A stretch of DNA of 64,000 nt from Sphingomonas spermidinifaciens (GTDB lineage: Bacteria; Pseudomonadota; Alphaproteobacteria; Sphingomonadales; Sphingomonadaceae), in contig NZ_NWMW01000002.1 in the NCBI RefSeq assembly GCF_002351485.1, positions 434,001 through 498,000 on the forward strand. Direction: 5' to 3'. A program made the translations under genes and the position numbers. Every line of letters begins with the position of its first letter. Position 1 is the first letter of the stretch. The notes under the pieces were generated by a model, which was given only the letters and a program-made list of their open reading frames with translations, did not search any database and was not told where the DNA came from. This document shows, piece after piece, positions 52,415-59,055 of this stretch.

Positions 52415-52754
52415 CGTTAGGCTCTTGAAACGTCGTAAGTGGAGGCCAGCGCTGGTCGCTCGGCTGTTCCGCCTAGCATCGAACGGCGAGGCGGCTCACG
52501 CCAAGCCACCCCGACGGTAACCCTCATCGGCGGGAGCGTGCCGATCGGCTAGACGACGGACGCAGGCGATCGCTTGTGGCTAACATAGTCAATCTTCTGA
52601 CTCGCCCTGGCTGCCGCCCTTCGCGCTGCGCGGCGTTGCCGAATTGGACCAACGCTCCGCCAGCTGTTATCGACGGTGATCGTCCGCCCAGATCGAGCAT
52701 GGTGGCGACCGAGAGCAACGAGAAAGCTCCCGCTCAGAACGGCGGGAGTTTGTT
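52415..52754. other. Gene-poor stretch in the decaying zone
   Basis: No convincing gene on either strand; ends with a hairpin before the 63-aa gene. Confidence 0.35.
52727..52748 (+). promoter_or_regulatory. Hairpin enclosing the ribosome site of the 63-aa gene
   Basis: CTCCCGC-TCAGAACG-GCGGGAG is a perfect 7-bp stem whose right arm carries the GGGAG ribosome site, 6 bases before the ATG at 52755, and is followed by TTTGTTA. It may act as a terminator for upstream RNA or hide the ribosome site. Confidence 0.55.
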
Positions 52755-52946
52755 ATGTCAGCAGCATCGAAAAGAAGCGTAGTTCGAAGCGCCCAGTTGA
52801 ACGAGCTTGCGAATCAAGTCGCTGACATGGCGGCAACCGTAGCGAGCGACAAGGCACGCCCTCACTTCGCGTCTGTTGAGGCCGAGTATCGACGCCAGGC
52901 GTTACGTGCACGAGAGCACGAGGCGGCCGACTACAAGAAGGAATGA
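52755..52946 (+). CDS. Small hypothetical protein (63 aa)
   Basis: MSAASKRSVVRSAQLNELAN, then helical VADMAATVASDKARPHFASVEAEYRRQALRAREHE (in part), a soluble alpha-helical peptide with good ribosome site spacing. Many sphingomonad genomes carry short helical proteins of this kind; role unknown. Confidence 0.55.
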   Translation: MSAASKRSVVRSAQLNELANQVADMAATVASDKARPHFASVEAEYRRQALRAREHEAADYKKE

Positions 52947-53300
52947 CTGGCTCGGCTGGCCGCGAAGAGGTGAGGACTGCGCGTTGAGCGCTCGATCATC
53001 AGCGCTTCATTCGAGCGTCCTTAATCAGGCGTCAGTTCCTCACTGCTCGCGTCAAGGCAAGGGCGTCCCAAGGAATGCTGTTAGCGATACTCGGTCGCTC
53101 AAGGCACGGTTCTTCGGACCACGCAGACCAACCCCCGGTACGTGTGCCGCCACCTACGAGCGCATGAATCTCGCTTAGAGACTCCAAGACTAGACGAAAT
53201 ATTGAAGCTGAGCCGGAATATGCGATACCATCCGTGAGACGGCCTTGCGTTTGCATTCCCTTTGCTCGGTGGGCCGTCTCACCGCTATCAATCGGATATG
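52947..53300. other. Stretch with one weak minus-strand frame
   Basis: A 90-codon minus frame (53032-53304) has plausible composition in its middle (SIFRLVLESLSEIHALVGG) but neither a ribosome site nor known relatives. Nothing else is seen. Confidence 0.25.
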
Positions 53301-53519
53301 TCAAAGACGGGCCGTCCTCTGCAACGACGGCATGTTAGTTCGGACATGCAGAGCGTGAAAACTTGAGGCGACCGCTCGCCATTGCTCCTCACCCGCGCTG
53401 TCCCCCGTGTCGATACAGCTCGCGATCTGGGCGATGATATGAACATAGCCATGATCGCCGAAGCTGCGAAGGATTGCCGCCGCGCGGCGGTCATGCTCAT
53501 ACTCATTCTCGCGACACAT
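53301..53519 (-). CDS. DUF6961-like small protein (72 aa)
   Basis: The ATG at 53519 gives MCRENEYEHDRRAAAILRSF then GYVHIIAQIASCIDTGDSAGEEQWRAVA (in part). The layout of an N-terminal helix, an IAxxI turn, then GDxxGxxxWRxVA matches DUF6961, small soluble proteins of sphingomonads. It lies downstream of a thermonuclease-like gene, mirroring the broken pair at 51733-52078. Confidence 0.6.
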   Translation of the reverse strand: MCRENEYEHDRRAAAILRSFGDHGYVHIIAQIASCIDTGDSAGEEQWRAVASSFHALHVRTNMPSLQRTARL

Positions 53520-53626
53520 GATCCGATTTGGACCTAAATTCGTTAAGGAGACGATACGATCTCGTGGAGCCGCCGTCAGCTGACTGCAAATCGTAATGAT
53601 TACGGCAATCAGGACACGCGTTCTAC

Positions 53627-54064
53627 TTAGCGACAGAGGTGCGTCCGCCAGTAGCGCGCCCATTTCACTACTGTTCCGGACTTCACCATCGCGCACGATA
53701 GGTCGCCGATCTGGGGAGACGTGCACCAGGCCGCCGTCCTGTTGCCCCTTCCGTTACCGTCCGACCGACACGTCAGCCTCGATCCCGCGACGATCACGTG
53801 ACCCTCCCGCGATCGCCCCGTTGGTTTGCCAACCAACCGCACGAGTGCGTCACGCGCCCGCTCTGCAGATGCTCGTGGGCACGGCTGGTTCGCTCGGCAG
53901 CTGCCGTTGATCTCCCGCGCCGCAATGCCCGCTAGCCGCACACGCGGGCCTTCCTTGCACCATAGCGGCCCGTCGCCGTCCCAAACGCGTTCAGGGGTAC
54001 AGGAAAAGGTTCTACCCTCGGGCACAACCTGTGCGGCCAATAAAAGGCTTCCTGCGAGCATCAT
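53627..54064 (-). CDS. Exported thermonuclease-like (SNase-fold) protein
   Basis: 145 residues with a signal-like N-terminus (MMLAGSLLLAAQVV) and an SNase-type core: VWDGDGPLW, then VRLAGIAAREING, and a C-terminal WARYWRTHLC pattern. Several Cys (CTPE, WCKEG, SCRANQPC) suggest disulfides. Homologues are called thermonuclease family proteins; key catalytic Arg/Glu positions are not all evident, so activity is uncertain. Confidence 0.75.
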   Translation of the reverse strand: MMLAGSLLLAAQVVPEGRTFSCTPERVWDGDGPLWCKEGPRVRLAGIAAREINGSCRANQPCPRASAERARDALVRLVGKPTGRSREGHVIVAGSRLTCRSDGNGRGNRTAAWCTSPQIGDLSCAMVKSGTVVKWARYWRTHLCR

Positions 54065-54356
54065 CTCGGTTCGTCTCGCCGACCGTCGCCGAGCTGGATT
54101 GTCACCCTACGAGGCGCCGAGCAGCAGAGATGATGCCAGCCACCAGCGCGCCCGCCATGATCAAGGCGAGCACCCATATCTCGACCGCTTCTGCACGATC
54201 ACGCCAATCCGGATCACGATCCATGCCGACTAGGTGGCATACTCGCGTGATGTAGGACAGAGCGTCAGAATCGAACTGATCAGTAAGCCAGCCGCGACGC
54301 TAGTAGCGTTTAGGGCAGTTGGAAGGGGTGTCTTGCGCGGCATTCCAAGCCTCAAT
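54065..54356. other. Short gap with a weak membrane-peptide frame
   Basis: A 38-codon minus-strand frame with GTG start (54101-54217) contains a hydrophobic run (IWVLALIMAGALVAGII). It resembles the 51005-51121 candidate in size only. No other gene is seen. Confidence 0.25.
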
Positions 54357-54737
54357 TCATCGTGTCAGCTCGATGATTTCTATCTCCTCCGTTTCTTCAC
54401 CATCCGCCTTAATTTTCTGCATATCCCGGACAGCTTCTTCAGCTAGGAAATATGTCGGCAGGCCGGTCTTCAGCGCTTGGATGAGTACGGGCAGGCTCAC
54501 GAAAGGTTTGAAAAATGCGCCTGGTCGCGGGCCGTAGAACTCGATGTTCCAGAAGCCGACACGTGATATATGCGCCGGGTCAGCCAGCCGTACCGCGACA
54601 GCGATCAACCGATCCTGTTTGTAAATGAGGGCCGCCTCTTGATCGAGGCTGTCTAGTTCGATGGGGGTGAATACCGCATGATACATGGCCTGACGTGCCA
54701 CAAGCTTCGACGCAGCCAAATCGGCAATAGGTATCAA
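54357..54737 (-). CDS. Uncharacterised 126-aa protein
   Basis: MIPIADLAASKLVARQAMYH followed by FTPIELDSLDQEAALIYKQD, VGFWNIEFYGPRPGAFFKPF and an acidic tail. It is a soluble alpha/beta protein of unknown family, divergent from the Crp/Fnr gene with 85 bp between. The shared AT-rich intergenic region contains ACTAA-TCTAAG-TTAGT, a possible operator. Confidence 0.65.
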   Translation of the reverse strand: MIPIADLAASKLVARQAMYHAVFTPIELDSLDQEAALIYKQDRLIAVAVRLADPAHISRVGFWNIEFYGPRPGAFFKPFVSLPVLIQALKTGLPTYFLAEEAVRDMQKIKADGEETEEIEIIELTR

Positions 54738-54822
54738 TGTCTTACTAAAACACTAATCTAAGTTAGTAGAACTCAGCTTAAATTAGGGCAACATTGATCC
54801 TTCTTGGTTCGGGGAAAGGTCG

Positions 54823-55557
54823 GTGATCAATCTAACTCTCCACAGGCTAGAGTTGGCCGAGGCACTTTCTCAACAAGAGCGCGCAGCGGTGCTGGGTTGG
54901 TCTGAAATTCCAGCCTTCTTTAGGCGATCCGAGCCGATCCTGAGGCAAGGAGACGCACCGACCCGATGCGCGATCCTCAGGCGTGGTCTTGCGTGTCGGT
55001 GGAAGATGAACAGCGATGGGGGGCGGCAGATCGTATCTTTGCACTATCCGGGCGATCTTCTCGATCTACAGCATTTTCTTCTGGAGCGTGCTGACCATCA
55101 TATCTCGGCACTCACGAGTTGCGACCTAAGCTGGGTTTCTTACGAAGATCTTCAACAGACGGTCGAGCAGTATCCAGCCGTTGGGCGCGCGCTCTGGCGC
55201 TACACGCTCGCCGAAGCGTCGGTCTCACGAGAATGGCTACTGAACGTCGGCCGACGCGACGCTCTACAGCGCGTCGCGCATCTCTTGGTTGAGCTTCATC
55301 TACGGACGACCGACGCTGGCATGGCCGCGACCGATGCTCCAACCGAAGCTCTGACCCAAGAGGATATTGCCGACGCGACGGGGCTGACTGCGGTTCACGT
55401 TAATCGGATGATCCAGAGGCTTCGTTCGAGCAAGGCGTTGCCTGAGCGGGGCAAATTGATGACAACCGAGCATTTGCAGCGACTTAAAGAGTTCGCGGTC
55501 TTCGATGGTGCCTATCTGCATCATCTCACTTCTAAGCGTTCGGCCGTCATCGGTTAA
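54823..55557 (+). CDS. Crp/Fnr-family transcriptional regulator
   Basis: 244 residues: cyclic-nucleotide-binding-like beta-barrel (about 25-130, RQGDAPTRCAILRRGLACR, GDLLDLQHFLL), a dimer helix, and a winged helix (about 165-230) with LTQEDIADATGLTAVHVNRMIQ. No Cys cluster for an iron-sulfur cluster, so not a classical FNR. It may act on its own divergent promoter; ligand unknown. Confidence 0.9.
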   Translation: MINLTLHRLELAEALSQQERAAVLGWSEIPAFFRRSEPILRQGDAPTRCAILRRGLACRWKMNSDGGRQIVSLHYPGDLLDLQHFLLERADHHISALTSCDLSWVSYEDLQQTVEQYPAVGRALWRYTLAEASVSREWLLNVGRRDALQRVAHLLVELHLRTTDAGMAATDAPTEALTQEDIADATGLTAVHVNRMIQRLRSSKALPERGKLMTTEHLQRLKEFAVFDGAYLHHLTSKRSAVIG

Positions 55558-55757
55558 CGCCACAGACCGCTTGGCACGGTTTCGATGTCGAAAGCCTCTT
55601 CAATCGACCAAGCTTGATCTGCGAAGCGCTCGCCGCGCATCCAGTGCCTGTCTTTTACTGCGCCAAGCGGAAGTTTCGCAGCGATCGCCTTCTCGCTAGC
55701 CGCTCGGGCATATAGGCTGCGGGCTTGAGCTTGTGCAGCTGCAAGGCTCATGGACAT
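55554..55757 (-). CDS. Small hypothetical protein (67 aa)
   Basis: ATG at 55757 after AGCAGGAGAAGG reads MSMSLAAAQAQARSLYARAA then LPLGAVKDRHWMRGERFADQAW, a soluble helical-to-loop peptide. Its stop overlaps that of the Crp/Fnr gene by 4 bp. The ribosome site makes it a likely real gene; function unknown. Confidence 0.65.
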   Translation of the reverse strand: MSMSLAAAQAQARSLYARAASEKAIAAKLPLGAVKDRHWMRGERFADQAWSIEEAFDIETVPSGLWR

Positions 55758-57339
55758 CGACCTTCTCCTGCTAGGAAGCCGATTAACGAACATGAGCCCG
55801 CTTACGCCGCAAAAGATTCGTTCCCTCATAGATCAAGTATGGAGGCATGGATCTCGCAGCGGGTTGCAAACGGCCCATCGACCTGCAGAGCCGCGGCGTT
55901 GCCCCCTGTCCAACTCGTGACATCGCTAAATTGCGCCCATGGGTCCGCGCCCGCACCCCCGCGGAACAGAAGCGCCCGCTTGCGTGCTCCGTGCATGATC
56001 TCTTGCACCGCGTCGCCCCGGCCTCCATGCGGCAGCTTGGGCAAATTCGGCGCCGTCAGCGACGGTACCGCCTCAGCCCCGGTATAGCGCTGATAGTCGC
56101 TGTATTTTGCGGCGTGAGCAGGATGCTCGCGATCTGTCGTTGCGCGCGGCTGATGCCCACACCCGATGCCAGCAGCCTGGCGGGATCGCTTCATTACGAG
56201 CGGTGCGAGTGTAGATCGGCGAGACGAGGTCAAGCGCGCCTTCGTTGGGCACTTTCAACCCAAGCACGTCACGACGCGGTGGCAGCAATTGCAAACTAGG
56301 CACGCGCGAGCAAATGCGGGCCATCTCGTCACGCGTCTCCCGCGAACCGGGTCGAGGGCGCGCGTCACTTGGGCAATCCAAGTCGGCACCGTCAGCGATT
56401 CGGCAGGCCGTCCGATCGACACATGCCATGCCAGACGTCAGGACTGCCGATGCGCTAACTTGCTTCGAGGCAGTATGGGGATCGCGCACGCTCCAAGAAA
56501 ACAACTCGGCGGGCACTGGACCAAACCCCTCGTCGACGACGTCAGCATCCACCGACTTCATGCCACAATCAAGGGCGACACGCATCGTGTGCTGGGCGGT
56601 GTTGGCGACCCATATCTACGTGTTCACCGACCACAAGCCGTCCAAGACCCAGCGCGATGACGTTCGCCGAAGGATCGACGCTGTACTTCCCGCCGATAGC
56701 GAGCCTGCCGTCGACGCGGCTTTCGCGAAGGCGAACAAGGCGCTGTCCGGCTATGGCTGGGCGCCCCTATGTACACGCGGCTCAATCGCGAGCTTTGATG
56801 GATGCCAGTCTAGAATTGTCGATTGCAATGTTCTCGAATGCTTTGATTTCGGAGGGAACGCGGGGATTAGCGGGGCGTGCTCTGCGCCGTCTGCGAAGGC
56901 GTCAGGGTCCGCGCGTTTTTGGCTCGCATGGCACGCTTGCGACCGGCCGGGGGTCACGGCGGCGGCTGGCCCCCAGCCCGCGCGCACACTGCCGCGGCGA
57001 CCGTCCGTCTGCAAGAGTGCGGCCTTGCTCGCCCCTGCGGCGCAGGCGACCTGACGGTCGTGTCTAAGCGAGTTTCGTCCGAAATGGTCGCGATTTTTGG
57101 CTTTCCTGATTGGCTTGCCTTTTGAACGGTTCCAATCCTAGTCTTGGATTGCGCCGTTCAAAGTGCGGTGCCGAGGCGTGAGAACTTCGTTTGGGGTCCC
57201 TATCCAGGTGTCGCATCGCCGGGTGGCCGACGTGCATGTCCAGGCCGTTCGCGGCTAAAGGCGTCGGCGCAAGTCCTCAAACTTGTTCTCAACACCCGGC
57301 TTCTCGGCCGGCCTGCTTCGCAATTCAGGAGGCGGGAAG
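55758..57339. other. 1.6-kb decaying region without a clear gene
   Basis: Long frames run on both strands and overlap. Minus-strand fragments at 55826-56233 (HAAKYSDYQRYTGAEAVPS and RALLFRGGAGADPW) and 56073-56585 (VPNEGALDLVSPIYTRT) look like parts of one frame-shifted gene. A plus-strand piece near 56600-56770 (IYVFTDHKPSKTQRDDV) also looks coding. None could be assigned. The region may be the remains of a mobile element gene. Confidence 0.4.
57121..57162. repeat. Large inverted repeat upstream of the sigma factor gene
   Basis: TTTGAACGG at the left and CCGTTCAAA at the right enclose CCAATCC...GGATTG, giving an almost perfect 17-bp stem around TAGTCTT. It could be an operator, a terminator of upstream RNA, or an attenuator; the lack of a T-run argues against an intrinsic terminator. 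Confidence 0.6.
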
Positions 57340-57396
57340 ATGGGCGTCATGGTCGGACGGAGCAGCAAGCCCGTTATCGGGTGCGGGCAAGGCTGA
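57340..57396 (+). CDS. Possible 18-aa leader peptide coupled to the sigma factor gene
   Basis: An ATG 7 bases after a strong AGGAGG reads MGVMVGRSSKPVIGCGQG and stops at TGA, whose A starts the sigma-factor ATG. The tight TGATG coupling means the sigma gene, which has no good ribosome site of its own, may be translated by re-initiation. Whether the peptide has a role is open. Confidence 0.45.
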   Translation: MGVMVGRSSKPVIGCGQG

Positions 57397-57956
57397 TGTC
57401 GCCGCCGGCTCCCCCGACGGCGACGGCGTTCGGCGACACGGACGAAACCGCAGTGGCGGGTCCCTTGGGGCTGGAGATGATCTACCGCAACGAGCGTCAC
57501 GCGCTGGTCCGCTTCATCACCCGCTATCGCTCTAATCCGGAGGAAGCCGGAGACGTGGCGCAGGAGGCGTTCCTTCGACTGGCGCAAAGCGAGCAGGCGC
57601 GGAGCGAGCCGATCGCGCGGCCCCGCGCCTTTTTGCGGCAAGTCGCACGCAACCTGCTGCGGGATCGCGCCAAAAGCACGCGGGGCCGGGCCGAGCTGCT
57701 GCAGGTGCCATTCGATGAAGCGGCCATTTCGGTGGCGGATGAAGTCTCCCGGCTCGAAGCTCGCGATAGTCTTGCGCGCATCGAGGCGGTAATGCGCAGG
57801 ATGAAGCCCAAGACTCGGGAGATATTCATGGCGCACCGCCTCGACGGCCTCAGCTATGGTGAAATCGCTGAACGCACCGGCATGTCGGTCTCGGGCGTTG
57901 AGAAGCAGATAGCCAGGGCGATGACGATGCTGCTTCGGCACGCGGACAAGGACTGA
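57396..57956 (+). CDS. ECF sigma factor, FecI type
   Basis: 186 residues with sigma region 2 (YRNERHALVRFITRYRSNPEEAGDVAQEAFLRLAQ, in part) and region 4 (AHRLDGLSYGEIAERTGMS, KQIARAMTML). FecI-like factors are freed by a signal from an outer-membrane receptor through the FecR anti-sigma protein and switch on the receptor operon. The ATG chosen fits the coupling to the leader peptide; the longer frame to 57144 lacks family similarity. Coupled to fecR by TGATG. Confidence 0.92.
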   Translation: MSPPAPPTATAFGDTDETAVAGPLGLEMIYRNERHALVRFITRYRSNPEEAGDVAQEAFLRLAQSEQARSEPIARPRAFLRQVARNLLRDRAKSTRGRAELLQVPFDEAAISVADEVSRLEARDSLARIEAVMRRMKPKTREIFMAHRLDGLSYGEIAERTGMSVSGVEKQIARAMTMLLRHADKD

Positions 57957-58960
57957 TGCCGGGAAAGGCGAGCAAGGAGAACCGCAGCCCCGCCGTTATC
58001 AAGCAGGCCGGCATATGGTTCGCGCGGATGCGAGGTCCCGATCGCGCACGGTGGCGCAGCGAGTTTGAGCGCTGGCAAGCTGCCGATCCTGTGCACCGCG
58101 ACGCTTATGCCGAGGCCGGCGCGCAATGGCTTGATGCCGGTGGACTTGCCGCCACCGAAATGGGCCGCAACCGCCGCCTGCCCGAGCCACGTCCTGCCTT
58201 GTGGCAGATGCCTGCCGTCCGGCCCGTCTTCGCGGCGGCCGCGCTGCTCCTGGTCGTGCTTCCCGGTTTCTGGTTGCTGCGTGCGCCGTCCGCCGTTCCG
58301 GATGCAGCCTTGGTGGCGCAAGCCGAGCCGCAGGCGACGCGTGTCGGCGAGATCCGCGCCGTGAAGCTCGGCGACGGGACGATTGTCACGCTCGACACCG
58401 ACAGCGCCATCGAAGTGCGGTTTTCGGGCGACCTGCGGCAAGTCCGGCTGATGCGTGGTCGCGCGCGGTTCGATGTCGCGCACGACGCCGCGCGACCGTT
58501 CCGGGTCGAGGCTGGCGGCCGGACCGTCATTGCGCTCGGCACGGTGTTCGACGTCGGGATTGAGCCGGGAGGCGTGCGAGTGAGCCTGCTGCGCGGATCG
58601 GTCGACGTCCGCGGCGTTGCGCCGGCCGGCGGCGTTGCGGCCGTCACGCGGCTCGCCCCGGGCGAGTGCTTCACCGATGTCGCCAGCCGTCCGAAGGTGG
58701 TCAGAGCGTCGCCGGCGGTGCAGCAATGGGTTTCGGGCATGCTTGATTTCGACGGGGTGCCGCTGGGCGACGTCCTTGAGCAGACCAATCGCTATTCGGA
58801 GCGCAAGATCCGCCTGGGCGATCCGTCGCTCGCCTCGGCGCGGGTGACCGGCGGCTTCCGGCCGTTGCCGGTCGAGCAGCTCGCGACGGCGTTGGCGGCG
58901 GCCTTCTCGCTGCAGGCCGAACGCTCGCCGCAGGGCGATCTGGTCCTCCGACGCCGCTGA
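57956..58960 (+). CDS. FecR-family anti-sigma/signal transducer
   Basis: 334 residues. An N-terminal DUF4880-type cytoplasmic domain (AGIWFARMRGPDRARW and AADPVHRDAYAEAG), one membrane helix (about 85-105), then a periplasmic FecR domain (GDGTIVTLDTDSAIEVRFS, LMRGRARFDVAHD, FDGVPLGDVLEQTNRYS). It senses the receptor plug state and controls the FecI-like factor. Overlaps the sigma gene by one base of TGATG. Confidence 0.93.
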   Translation: MPGKASKENRSPAVIKQAGIWFARMRGPDRARWRSEFERWQAADPVHRDAYAEAGAQWLDAGGLAATEMGRNRRLPEPRPALWQMPAVRPVFAAAALLLVVLPGFWLLRAPSAVPDAALVAQAEPQATRVGEIRAVKLGDGTIVTLDTDSAIEVRFSGDLRQVRLMRGRARFDVAHDAARPFRVEAGGRTVIALGTVFDVGIEPGGVRVSLLRGSVDVRGVAPAGGVAAVTRLAPGECFTDVASRPKVVRASPAVQQWVSGMLDFDGVPLGDVLEQTNRYSERKIRLGDPSLASARVTGGFRPLPVEQLATALAAAFSLQAERSPQGDLVLRRR

Positions 58961-58983
58961 TCCGGCGTCCCCAATAATTTTGG

Positions 58984-58996
58984 GCGGGTTTCCCGC
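58984..58996 (+). repeat. Short hairpin between fecR-like and receptor genes
   Basis: GCGGG-TTT-CCCGC lies in the 95-bp gap. With the preceding CCCCAATAATTTTGGG it may be a weak attenuator that lowers receptor expression, or have no role. Confidence 0.35.
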
Positions 58997-59055
58997 GCAA
59001 CCTCGTCTCGCACCCCAGACCGCCAAATCGGCGGCACAGAAACGGGGAGCGGTAT

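Noticed and set aside
54266..54285. Possible tRNA T-arm (AATCGAACTGAT)
   Set aside because: No acceptor stem or anticodon arm can be built around it.
56245..57054. 270-aa plus-strand frame
   Set aside because: Mixed composition with only a short coding-like middle; antisense frames look equally plausible and no family is recognised.
57144..57395. Longer sigma factor starting at 57144
   Set aside because: The extra 84 residues show no sigma similarity and contain the leader ORF and its strong ribosome site.
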